Shown here piece by piece: positions 34,258 to 43,084 of a DNA stretch of 64,000 nt. Position 1 is the stretch's first letter. The number at the start of each line of letters is the position of its first letter. This DNA is from an uncultured Muribaculaceae bacterium (GTDB lineage: Bacteria > Bacteroidota > Bacteroidia > Bacteroidales > Muribaculaceae). Location: the NCBI GenBank assembly GCA_910585275.1, contig CAJUCW010000009.1, positions 57,983-121,982 of the forward strand. Reading direction: 5' to 3'. The notes below the pieces were generated by a model that made no database searches, was not told the DNA's origin, and saw nothing but the letters and a program-made list of their open reading frames with translations. The position numbers were made by a program, and so were the translations under genes.

Positions 34258-34302
34258 CCGGACCGAAAGGACCAGTCCGGGATGGCTTTGCGGCCTCCCG
34301 GA
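34258..34302 (+). promoter_or_regulatory. Overlapping hairpins between mfa1 and mfa2 (cluster 1)
   Basis: CCGGAC (34258-34263) can pair with GTCCGG (34275-34280); TCCGGGA (34276-34282) can pair with TCCCGGA (34296-34302). The two stems share bases and exclude each other. An A-rich stretch, not a T-tract, then leads to the mfa2 start at 34324, so this is not a standard terminator. Confidence 0.6.
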
Positions 34303-34323
34303 TTACCAAAAAACAGATTGAAT

Positions 34324-35346
34324 ATGAAGACCGGATTTATATTGAAATTGATAATCCATGTAGCTGCGTCGTTTATGGCGATGGCGGCTCTCTCCCTGGC
34401 ATCGTGCGACCGTCTGAGGGAGGACCTTCCCGAATGCGAAAAGGGGGTGAGGCTCCGCTTCGTCTATGACTACAACATGGAGTTTGCCAACGCCTTCCCC
34501 TCGCAGGTGGATTGCCTCACGGTGCTTTTCTATGACAAGGAAGGCAATTATGTCGCTACCCGAACCAATGCCACTTCCGACCTTGCCGACGAGAACTGGC
34601 GCATGGACGTTGACCTCGAACCGGGGGAATACGATATTTTGGCTTACGGCGGCATGGAATGCCGTGAATCTTCGTTTTCGTTCGTGACAAATCCGGAAAC
34701 CACGCGATATGAAGACATAGAGGTATGTCTTGACCCCAGAAACCTGAGCCGCCCCATCGGCACAAACCTCCATCCGCTTTTCTACGGCAACGCATCGGTA
34801 GAGGTTGACCCTAAAGACATGGGCTATAGGGACGTGACGGTCTATATGATGAAAGACACCAACAATCTGCGGGTGATTCTCCAGCAGATTGACGGCGCGC
34901 CTCTTGACAACGAGCAGTTCGATTTTATTGTGAGAGACGACAATACGCTTTTCGGATATGACAATAGCCTTCTGCCGCAGCCGGAAGTGGAATACTGGCC
35001 GTGGGCGCGCGGCAACGCCAGTCCGGGAGAACTGCCCGGCGGTGAGGTGTCGAGCGTGGCATACGCCGAAATTAGTTTCCCGAGGTTGATGACCACACAT
35101 TCTCCGCGTCTTGAAATAACCCGCAAGAGCGACGGGATGAAAGTGATTGACATCCCTCTAAACAACTATCTGCTTTTGCTGAAAAGCGAACAGTTCGCCG
35201 CTATGGGGGCGCAGGAATTCCTTGACCGCGAGAGCCGTTGGAGCATGATTTTCTTCCTTGACCGTAGCAATGTGTGGCTCAAGACCCAGATTGTAATCAA
35301 TGACTGGGTTGTGAGGATAAACGATATAGACGGGTTGGGATTCTAA
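34324..35346 (+). CDS. mfa2: FimB/Mfa2-type fimbrial anchor, cluster 1
   Basis: A 340-residue lipoprotein (lipobox LASC, Cys28) with the family opening CEKGVRLRFVYDYNMEFANA and VLFYDKEGNYVATR. In Porphyromonas, Mfa2 anchors the shaft in the outer membrane and limits its length. Unlike the polymerising subunits here it has no TR-A/S/T motif near residue 55, as expected for a protein that is not processed. It ends NDWVVRINDIDGLGF, matching the end of the adjacent Mfa1. The start at 34324 gives a proper signal peptide; the frame is open above it. Confidence 0.88.
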   Translation: MKTGFILKLIIHVAASFMAMAALSLASCDRLREDLPECEKGVRLRFVYDYNMEFANAFPSQVDCLTVLFYDKEGNYVATRTNATSDLADENWRMDVDLEPGEYDILAYGGMECRESSFSFVTNPETTRYEDIEVCLDPRNLSRPIGTNLHPLFYGNASVEVDPKDMGYRDVTVYMMKDTNNLRVILQQIDGAPLDNEQFDFIVRDDNTLFGYDNSLLPQPEVEYWPWARGNASPGELPGGEVSSVAYAEISFPRLMTTHSPRLEITRKSDGMKVIDIPLNNYLLLLKSEQFAAMGAQEFLDRESRWSMIFFLDRSNVWLKTQIVINDWVVRINDIDGLGF

Positions 35347-35358
35347 AGATGAAATCTG

Positions 35359-36525
35359 ATGTATTTGCATAAAAAAACACATATATCTGCAGCATTGAAG
35401 AAGACGTTTATGGCGTTTGTCATGGCCGTCGTGCTTTCGGGGTGTGTTTATGACTCCTATCCTCCCGATGCTCCGCAGGAAGATAAGCCGGCATCCGTAT
35501 TTCTTACGCTGTCGGTGGCGACTGCCGACGCGGCGGAGCCGTCGGCCACAAGGGCGGATTCTTATTATTTTGAAGATGCACAGACACCCTACGAAAAGAT
35601 AAACCACCTTCGTGTTATAATCTGTGACGATGCCGGAACGGTGAAATACAACCGAATGGTAACATATCTTGCCAACGGGAGTATCAAAGACGATAATTTG
35701 ACATTCGAAGTCGATCCCGGTAAATATTCAATACACCTCTTTGCCAACGAGCGTTCGCTGCCGGAAGAGATAAGACAATATTTTTATGATGCCATACCCG
35801 GGGCGATATATCCCTCTGCCGAGTTGGATGCTGTAGAACTTACACGGGAGAATGGAAACCCTATTTTCGGATTGGATCAGTATCTCCCTATGACGGAGTC
35901 GTTTGATATAACGGTGGAGAAGCCAACGAAAGAGCTGGAGCGTTACCGCACCGAAAAGTTGTTTGTGACCCGTGTGCCGGTGAAGTTTACGTTCGCTTTG
36001 AAACAAGAAGTGGAAAGTCTGTCCGTACGCATATATAACATATCAAGATCGGAGTATCTTCTTCCTAATAATCTCGAATATTTTCCAGCCAAGAATCAAT
36101 ATGCGGAGGGAAACAAACGGATAATAACCAAGTATTCAACACCCGATGAGACAGAACCGCCGGTCTTTGAAACGAAGTTCAGCAACCTTGAAATGAAAAA
36201 AGGATATTATGGCGACGGCACACCTACTGATGAAGTTTATTATGTGACTACGCCGATATATCTTTGTGAGACTCCGGTTCCGGAAGGAGGAAAATACCGG
36301 ATATCCATTTGCCTGGATGAAGATGATGCATTCCCGGAATTGAGTGATGAAGATAAGGGATGGACTCCCGTGGTGGATCTTGAAAACTTGCCGTCATTGC
36401 CTCGGAATACCCATGTGGTGGTGCGCATGGATTATAAGAATGCATTGTTGCAATGTCAGGTAGATGTGTTGCCTTATACCGGCGTGGTGCTTGACCCTGG
36501 ATTTGGAATCCCTACCACAAAATAA
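35359..36525 (+). CDS. Fimbrial accessory lipoprotein, cluster 1
   Basis: A 388-residue fimbrillin-like lipoprotein with lipobox LSGC (Cys29) and a TRA motif at residues 64-66. The body contains HLRVIICDDAGTVKYNRMV, an Ig-like fimbrillin strand pattern, and ends with VDVLPYTGVVLDPGFGI. The cluster 2 gene at the same position ends VTPYSSVVLEPDFGL, so the two are counterparts. It is likely a minor subunit near the tip or base; the exact place is unknown. It starts 12 bases after mfa2. Confidence 0.78.
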   Translation: MYLHKKTHISAALKKTFMAFVMAVVLSGCVYDSYPPDAPQEDKPASVFLTLSVATADAAEPSATRADSYYFEDAQTPYEKINHLRVIICDDAGTVKYNRMVTYLANGSIKDDNLTFEVDPGKYSIHLFANERSLPEEIRQYFYDAIPGAIYPSAELDAVELTRENGNPIFGLDQYLPMTESFDITVEKPTKELERYRTEKLFVTRVPVKFTFALKQEVESLSVRIYNISRSEYLLPNNLEYFPAKNQYAEGNKRIITKYSTPDETEPPVFETKFSNLEMKKGYYGDGTPTDEVYYVTTPIYLCETPVPEGGKYRISICLDEDDAFPELSDEDKGWTPVVDLENLPSLPRNTHVVVRMDYKNALLQCQVDVLPYTGVVLDPGFGIPTTK

Positions 36526-36587
36526 TGAGAAAGCGTACATATTTAGATTTTGTTGGTTTTAAATATATAAGTTTTAGATAATTAATA

Positions 36588-39500
36588 ATGAAATCGCTAA
36601 ATAGAAACAATATAGTGACAATCTTTTCGGCTATCGTTTTTTTCGTGGCTATACTTACTTCGTGTGTGCCGGATTTCTATGGAGTGGATTATTATGAAGA
36701 CGGGGAGACCGATGTGACCGCGACGGTTGTATTCAGTCCGGTAACCGATGCCCTTTCCGACACTCGCACGGCAGGCGATGCCATAAAGAGAATTGAGTCG
36801 CTTTGCGTTCTTATATATGATAATGATGGAAATTTTGTAAGATCTGAACAAGTAGGACAGGAGAATATAGACCAGACAGGCAATTCCTCAACCTCAGATG
36901 ACGCGGTAGGGGACGGAGAGGACCAGTCGGAGACAAAAACTCCGCAGGCCCGTTTCGTTATAAAGAATTTGCAGAACGGAAAGTACAAGATATATGCCGT
37001 CGCTAATATGGGAGATATCACACAAAATTATGATGTGAGCACTATCGAAAAATTGAAGGATGTTTCATTAAAATGGAATGCCGACGACATAGCTGCAAAC
37101 AATCAGATGTTAGGATATTTTACGTCGATTGATACCATGACGAGTATCGGTTTCGATGCGCCTACGTTGACCATACAACCAGGCAGAAATCAGATACATT
37201 CATGGCTAAAGAGAGCGGTGTCGAAAGTGACTGTAGCCATAGATGGTAGCAAATTGAACGATGGCGTGCAGGTGTGGATTAAATCGATACAAGTTAAGGA
37301 TATCCCTGCGGTCTGTTGGCTTGGTAAGGATAATGTTCCGGCTAATAAAGACTTGATATCGGATGGAGAAAAGATAGTTGTAAATGAATCAATGTCGGCC
37401 GATGGACCTTACGTCTCGAACAGCAATCCGATATTTTATCCAAATATGGAAGAAAATCCGAAAGATTTCAGCAAGGCACATACGGAAACTCAGGAGGCCT
37501 TATATTTCTTTGAAAATATGCAAGGTATAGGGCAAAGTAAGAAACAAGTATGGCCAGACCAGGAAGACAAGACCAAACCTATGTTTCCATCGGGCAACGA
37601 TCCTCTTGACAAAGGATTTAAAGACAATAAGAAAGACGGTACCTATGTAGAGGTTATAGGATATTATAAAGGACGTAAGAATGGGGAGGATTCAGAAGGG
37701 CCTATTGTTTATCGTTTCATGCTTGGAAAGAACGTGGATGATGACTACAATGCCCAACGTAATTATCATTACAAACTGACATTGCGCCTATTGGGAAATG
37801 CCAATGATTCGGATTGGCATATAGTATATGATTCAGAACCGGATATAGATGTCCCTAATCCATATTTTATATCTTATCTTTACGACAGGTCGATGAATCT
37901 TCCTATAAAACTTATGGGGAAGGAGATAAAGTCGTTGCATTTGGAGATAGAGGAGAATGGATGGCATGCCATTAATGCAGGTAATGAGTTGCCTCCGGTA
38001 TATTGGGATGGAAATCCTAATAATCCGGGACCGTGGAACGGATTTTTGTCGCTTAGAAAAACTACGGTGGCACGTTTCGGAACTGTTGAGGAAGGTTATA
38101 AACCGGGGTATGCCATAACTTATACCTATAATAAGGAATATTGGGATGATAAAAAGCGAGGGACAAGAGATTATACGGATTTTACCCCGGGCAAGAAGAC
38201 GGATGCAGACGGAGATTATACGGTATCTACTAACGGTGCGGGGGAATGGAATGTATTGGTTCCCCTATATACGCGTGCCGCTGTGATGGTGGAGCAGACG
38301 GGTTATACCGGAAATAATCCCTACGTGGGCTATCGAAGGGAGGCAAAGGTGAAGATAACTGCTAAAATAGTTGGTTATGACGGCATAGAGCATACAGTAG
38401 AGAATGTATTGAATGAAAAAAATAACAAGAGGGAACCGATTACAATATATCAGATGCGAAGGATTGTGAATCCTAAGGGAATCTGGCGTCCGGCAAACTC
38501 TGTCAAGCCATTTCATGTGGAGATGATGGTTCAGATTGGAGAAAACTCAGATACATTCGAGCCTTTGATATCGGAGGGGCCTTGGGTTGCTGTGATACAA
38601 AAGGGTGATGATTGGTTTGATATTGAACCTACTGCGGGGAGGTCACAGAAAAATGCAGATGGAACCATATCTGGAATCGGAGATATGTATGAAGAAAATA
38701 ATGATGGAAGAATTGTAGATTTTACATTCAGACCAAAGGGGACGACAACCTCGCCACGGGGAGGCATCATAAAAATCTATTATAATAACTACACATGTAT
38801 TCATCTCATTTTTGTACGTCAGGGTTATGATCCGGTGTCGTTCTATGATTCAAAGGTAAAATGGCATTCGTTCAATCTTAGGACTGCAACAGAAGAGGTG
38901 GAAGACCCGTTGCTTGAAGGTTCATATTTTCGACGGTATAATACGGAGTTTCCGATTGCTGCTTCCAATAATAGTAACGACATGTTCGGACTTGTGGGCA
39001 ATAAGATAGTCTGGAAAGATAATTCCAAACATGATTTCGTTATAGCCGGTACAAATTCTACAAAAAAGTGGAGCGAAATAACGACGGAAAATAAGGAATG
39101 GAAAGAGTTCGAGATAAATGGTAAGAAATGTCGTTTGGCAAAGCCTGCCGATATCCAGTCTTTGCTAAAGAATACAAATACTGTGTATGGGTATGGAGTC
39201 CTTTATACGGATGGCACTGAAGAGACAATCCAAAATGTGGCGGATGTTTATGGTGCCCGGGAAGGGGATTATGCCAATAAAGGTATGCGGGGAGTGTTTG
39301 TATGCGATACTGTAAGCGGAACTCAGATTTTCTTTCCTATCAGTGCGACCGGGTATGGACGATTCAAGCAAAAAGCCATGACCGGTAGGGAAAACCGTCA
39401 GCAGGAAGGATTTGAAGGCGTGAATCAATATGCAAACCGATGGGAACCGATGCCTGAAAAGTTGAGTGATTCTAATCCATATGGAGCTGCCTATAAACCA

Positions 39501-39737
39501 TTGTTATGGGATATTTATAGACGAGAGGGGGCCATATATTGGGTTTGTAATGACGATAACGTCAAACTTTCTAATAATGGACTTGACATTAACTATTATT
39601 CGTTTAATTTCTTTGATGGTACAACAGATAACTTGGGAATTGCGGATTGGGCAAATTGGGGAGGTGGTGATGACCCTTCAGGTTCGGATGCTCTTATGAT
39701 GAGATTGGTGGAGGATGTTGAAGAAGCTGATGAATAA
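36588..39737 (+). CDS. DUF4906 giant fimbrial lipoprotein (tip-like), cluster 1
   Basis: A 1049-residue lipoprotein with lipobox LTSC (Cys26) and a TRT motif (Arg60). The N-terminal third is fimbrillin-like (IESLCVLIYDNDGNFVRSEQ, SWLKRAVSKVTVAIDGS). The DUF4906-type remainder carries NPYFISYLYDRSMNLPIKL, GYTGNNPYVGYRREAKVKI and CIHLIFVRQGYDPVSFYDS. The last 170 residues look like a separate binding domain rich in Trp, Tyr and Asp. Its size and place as last gene of the unit suggest a tip adhesin. The cluster 2 counterpart is 1064 residues. The gene is more AT-rich than the earlier cluster 1 genes. Confidence 0.8.
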   Translation: MKSLNRNNIVTIFSAIVFFVAILTSCVPDFYGVDYYEDGETDVTATVVFSPVTDALSDTRTAGDAIKRIESLCVLIYDNDGNFVRSEQVGQENIDQTGNSSTSDDAVGDGEDQSETKTPQARFVIKNLQNGKYKIYAVANMGDITQNYDVSTIEKLKDVSLKWNADDIAANNQMLGYFTSIDTMTSIGFDAPTLTIQPGRNQIHSWLKRAVSKVTVAIDGSKLNDGVQVWIKSIQVKDIPAVCWLGKDNVPANKDLISDGEKIVVNESMSADGPYVSNSNPIFYPNMEENPKDFSKAHTETQEALYFFENMQGIGQSKKQVWPDQEDKTKPMFPSGNDPLDKGFKDNKKDGTYVEVIGYYKGRKNGEDSEGPIVYRFMLGKNVDDDYNAQRNYHYKLTLRLLGNANDSDWHIVYDSEPDIDVPNPYFISYLYDRSMNLPIKLMGKEIKSLHLEIEENGWHAINAGNELPPVYWDGNPNNPGPWNGFLSLRKTTVARFGTVEEGYKPGYAITYTYNKEYWDDKKRGTRDYTDFTPGKKTDADGDYTVSTNGAGEWNVLVPLYTRAAVMVEQTGYTGNNPYVGYRREAKVKITAKIVGYDGIEHTVENVLNEKNNKREPITIYQMRRIVNPKGIWRPANSVKPFHVEMMVQIGENSDTFEPLISEGPWVAVIQKGDDWFDIEPTAGRSQKNADGTISGIGDMYEENNDGRIVDFTFRPKGTTTSPRGGIIKIYYNNYTCIHLIFVRQGYDPVSFYDSKVKWHSFNLRTATEEVEDPLLEGSYFRRYNTEFPIAASNNSNDMFGLVGNKIVWKDNSKHDFVIAGTNSTKKWSEITTENKEWKEFEINGKKCRLAKPADIQSLLKNTNTVYGYGVLYTDGTEETIQNVADVYGAREGDYANKGMRGVFVCDTVSGTQIFFPISATGYGRFKQKAMTGRENRQQEGFEGVNQYANRWEPMPEKLSDSNPYGAAYKPLLWDIYRREGAIYWVCNDDNVKLSNNGLDINYYSFNFFDGTTDNLGIADWANWGGGDDPSGSDALMMRLVEDVEEADE

Positions 39738-39920
39738 ATTAACTTTGAATGTGTCTGTTTTTCACTTGATAAGAGCAATGGGTATGGGAATTTTATAGGG
39801 TCACAGATGGATGAAGATATTATAAGTAGTACGTAAAGGGGCGGAAGGCCGTGAGGTTGTGATGTCCCGTTATTCAGTAGTAATGTAATATTATAAGTTA
39901 ACGGGCATTAAATTCTAATG

Positions 39921-39960
39921 GACGGTGGATTTTCCCAAAAGGAAGTTTCACCGTCTTTCT
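39921..39960 (+). terminator. Probable terminator after fimbrial cluster 1
   Basis: GACGGTG (39921-39927) pairs with CACCGTC (39949-39955), with partly paired inner bases, followed by TTTCT. The rest of the 332-base gap (39738-40069) shows nothing else apart from a TAACTTTG-like word near 39742. Confidence 0.6.
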
Positions 39961-40053
39961 GTATAGCCGATTTTAGGATGGATGTCGGAAAATGCCGTTG
40001 GAAAAAGATCCTACCAAGCTCATGATGCAATAGCATAAATCAAAATAAATTCG

Positions 40054-40061
40054 TATTTTTG
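40054..40061 (+). promoter_or_regulatory. -7 box of the YhcG-type gene
   Basis: TATTTTTG fits TAnnTTTG and lies 8 bases before the start codon, so the leader would be very short. No clear -33 box is seen. Confidence 0.35.
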
Positions 40062-40069
40062 TAATCGTT

Positions 40070-41101
40070 ATGAATCTTACAAAGAAAGCTGCCACATTAC
40101 CCGGAGATGATGCAGGATTGGAAAATCTTGTAAATCGTATCATATCTTTGGTTTCGAGAAACAAAGACAATCTTTTGCGTCAGATAGATGATACTCTTGT
40201 AATAACCAACTGGCATATTGGGGAATATATAGTGGAATTTGAGCAAGACGGTAATGCCAGGGCAGCATACGGGGATGGACTCATGCGTAAATTATCCCAA
40301 CGTTTGACATTGCGACTTGGAAAAGGGTTTAGCTTATCAAATCTTCATAATATGAGAAGATTATATCTATACTATCCAAAATTCCAGACAGTGTCTGGAA
40401 AATTGAGTTGGTCGCATTGGTGTGAACTGTTGGAACTGGATGACGACCTTGAACGACAGTTCTATGAAAACGAATGCATGGCTCAGCAATGGGGGGTACG
40501 TACTCTTAGGCGTCAAATCAATTCCGGTCTTTTCATGCGTCTTGCACAAAGCCAGGATAAGAAAGGTGTGTTGGAACTTGCGGAGAAAGGACAGATAATC
40601 CGCACTCCACAGGATGTTGTCAAGGATACGTTCGTCCTTGAATTTTTAGGTATTCCGAAGGAAAAAAGATATACAGAACACAGCCTTGAGAAAGCTCTGA
40701 TTGATAATATGCAAAAATTTCTTCTTGAGCTTGGCAAAGGTTTTGCATTTATAGGAGAACAATATTCGATACAGATAGGTAATAGTCATTATCGCGTTGA
40801 TTTGGTTTTTTATCATGCGATTTTGAAATGTTATGTTCTCATTGATCTTAAACGGGCAGGAGTGAAACATTATGATATTGGACAAATGAATATGTATCTC
40901 GGCTATTTTGCAAATGAAGTGTCACAGCCAGATGATAATAAACCCATTGGAATTGTTCTATGTCATTCAAAAAATGAACTTGTTGTTGAATATGCAACCT
41001 ATGGGATGGATAGTAACATATTTGTTTCAAAATATCAGTTATACCTCCCGAATAGAGAAGAATTACGGCGTATGGTGCAATCTATTCTCGAAACAGAATA
41101 A
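40070..41101 (+). CDS. YhcG-type PD-(D/E)XK nuclease-domain protein (DUF1016)
   Basis: A 343-residue protein with two parts. A helical DUF1016 N-domain (about 20-155) contains VITNWHIGEYIVEFEQ, NLHNMRRLYLYYP and AQQWGVRTLRRQINS. A nuclease-fold C-domain (about 170-335) contains HYRVDLVFYHAILKCYVLID, then LKRA. The catalytic pattern D...(D)xK is present, with Asp in place of the usual Glu before LK. The family is widespread and linked to mobile DNA and defence; its function is not firmly known. It interrupts the fimbrial genes and has no partner here. Confidence 0.87.
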   Translation: MNLTKKAATLPGDDAGLENLVNRIISLVSRNKDNLLRQIDDTLVITNWHIGEYIVEFEQDGNARAAYGDGLMRKLSQRLTLRLGKGFSLSNLHNMRRLYLYYPKFQTVSGKLSWSHWCELLELDDDLERQFYENECMAQQWGVRTLRRQINSGLFMRLAQSQDKKGVLELAEKGQIIRTPQDVVKDTFVLEFLGIPKEKRYTEHSLEKALIDNMQKFLLELGKGFAFIGEQYSIQIGNSHYRVDLVFYHAILKCYVLIDLKRAGVKHYDIGQMNMYLGYFANEVSQPDDNKPIGIVLCHSKNELVVEYATYGMDSNIFVSKYQLYLPNREELRRMVQSILETE

Positions 41102-41486
41102 ATTGCTGTTGAAGAAATCTACCTCCAAGGCGTGTTGGATGCAATCAACGAAATGCAGAGTTGCTTTTTTATGATTATTCTTTTATAAACAAAGCATATT
41201 GTGCATTTCAATCTTGGACAATCAAACATGTCGAAGGCATGTCCCTACATTATATCTATGCAAAATATTGTGGTTTGTATCTAAAATTTGAGGTGAATTC
41301 AGTTTTTTGGGAGTGGATTTGCTTAATTTTTTAATGTTTTTTAGAAAAATAGTGAAAAATATTTGCAGAATGGAAAGATTGTGGTTAACTTAGCGGCGGA
41401 GACTAACTCATGTGGTAATTATGATTGCGGTTATAATCTTATATGGGTAGTAGCTAAATATAAGTATAACCCAAAAATTTCTTACC
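41102..41486. other. Gap with a family E repeat; no gene seen
   Basis: A 385-base AT-rich stretch. It holds the second family E copy (41226-41252) and T-rich runs at about 41311-41342, and presumably the promoter of the following fimbrial pair, though no TAnnTTTG box with a good partner is found. It has no credible coding sequence. Confidence 0.5.
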
Positions 41487-43037
41487 ATGAAACGAACTTC
41501 TTTTGCGGCATCGGTATGTGCCGTTATGTTTCTATTTGGTTCGTGTTCCACAACTGTTGTAAACGGTGACGACCCCAATCCCCAACCCGGACAGACCGAA
41601 GGGAAGTTGCATATCCATCTGACAGCGAACGACTATACCCGGGCTATGGAAGAGGGCACCGTGTCGTCTCTCCATATCGCGTTTTATTATGGCGACGAAT
41701 GTATGGGTGTTCAAGAAGCCGAGGTCAGCGATGATGGATATGTGGTAGATGTGCCTGCAACTCCGGGAAGACGTCCTGACAAGATTGTGGCGTTTGCCAA
41801 TTTGGATGATGCCGACGTGGCAAAAGTGAATTGCGGATTCTCGGCTCTTGACAAGGTCTTAGCCACTGGTTTTGAAAGTGCCGGCAAGGGATTGGTGATG
41901 TCTTCGGCGCGTTATTTCGAAGCAGACGGCAAAGATATGCTTGCCATTTCCCTCTCTGATGCAAACTATGACGGGGATGCTGTTGCCATTTTTTTGGAAA
42001 GGGTGGCGGCGAAGGTGAAATTTACGAACGGAATCACCGGCAATCAATCGGTGGAAATGAATAAAGCCGCCACAAAAGACAAGCGCACTCTTGTTTTGAC
42101 GATTGACGGTTGGGGACTTTCTGCTATCGAGAAGTCGAGTTCTCTTGTGAAAAGTATGTCATGGCCGGCAACAGGATTATGGACCGGATGGAGCGGTGAC
42201 CACCAGAGTCATTGGGCGCATTCCGTGTCGTGGGATAATGCCGTTAAGTTCCCGGTGGCAGGGCAGATCGCTCCGGCAGAAGGCTACACTTTGTCGTATC
42301 CTAAGTATTCGGAACTGACTAATGTAGACGGCAGCGAAGTATTGACACATGAAACCACACGCCCGGCAGAGGATTATGCCAAGGATAACGCCGTGGCTTC
42401 CGTCATAATCAAAGGCCATTATACGCTTGACGGGACGGCGCAGACTTTCTACAAATATGGTGATGGCATCTATGTCGAAGCGGAAGAGGATGAGTTATGG
42501 AATGTATTTTTAGGCGCATCTGAGGGTATTTTTTATGATGCATATGAGAAACCTAATCTGGCTTTTTTTAAGAGCGCAGTAAAATTGGTCCCGGTGAATG
42601 GGACTGGACTATATCATTTGCAATTAACTGAAGAAGTAACCGAATCAAAAGCAAATGAAAGTTGGGCTGTCTGGATATACGACAGCGAATGGAGGAGGCT
42701 TCAGGATTATGACGGTGTCAATGCCAACTTGATTGAGAGGGTCGGTTACGTCGAGAAGTTTGAAATGGGGAAGTGTACATTCATTGTGCCAATCCGGCAT
42801 AAGAATTATGATGCCGATGTTGAAACGCAAGCTGAGGGTGCATACGGCCTCGTGCGCAACCATTTCTACAATCTCACACTGAAATCGATTGAAGGAATCG
42901 GCGCAGGCGTGGCATCGGATAACGACCTCGTCTTGGAATCCGATTTTGAAAGCGCGTTGCCGCAATATAAGGTCAACATGACGATAACCGTCAATCCTTG
43001 GGAGACGATGACCCAAGACATAAATATCAAGAAATGA
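41487..43037 (+). CDS. Mfa1-like fimbrial subunit, extra pair
   Basis: A 516-residue lipoprotein with lipobox FGSC (Cys20), a TRA motif at 51-53, then LHIAFYYGDECMGVQE and IVAFANLDDADVAKVN. The C-terminal block AYGLVRNHFYNLTLKSIEGI is typical of Mfa1-like major subunits; it ends MTITVNPWETMTQDI, different from both cluster ends. It begins a two-gene unit without its own DUF3575, DUF3868 or Mfa2 genes, so it may use those of cluster 1. Residues about 335-400 come from a more AT-rich stretch, hinting at a swapped surface loop. Confidence 0.78.
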   Translation: MKRTSFAASVCAVMFLFGSCSTTVVNGDDPNPQPGQTEGKLHIHLTANDYTRAMEEGTVSSLHIAFYYGDECMGVQEAEVSDDGYVVDVPATPGRRPDKIVAFANLDDADVAKVNCGFSALDKVLATGFESAGKGLVMSSARYFEADGKDMLAISLSDANYDGDAVAIFLERVAAKVKFTNGITGNQSVEMNKAATKDKRTLVLTIDGWGLSAIEKSSSLVKSMSWPATGLWTGWSGDHQSHWAHSVSWDNAVKFPVAGQIAPAEGYTLSYPKYSELTNVDGSEVLTHETTRPAEDYAKDNAVASVIIKGHYTLDGTAQTFYKYGDGIYVEAEEDELWNVFLGASEGIFYDAYEKPNLAFFKSAVKLVPVNGTGLYHLQLTEEVTESKANESWAVWIYDSEWRRLQDYDGVNANLIERVGYVEKFEMGKCTFIVPIRHKNYDADVETQAEGAYGLVRNHFYNLTLKSIEGIGAGVASDNDLVLESDFESALPQYKVNMTITVNPWETMTQDINIKK

Positions 43038-43084
43038 AGACGGATTAAAGTAGGCCATAATAGGAATTCCAACCAATTGATTCA

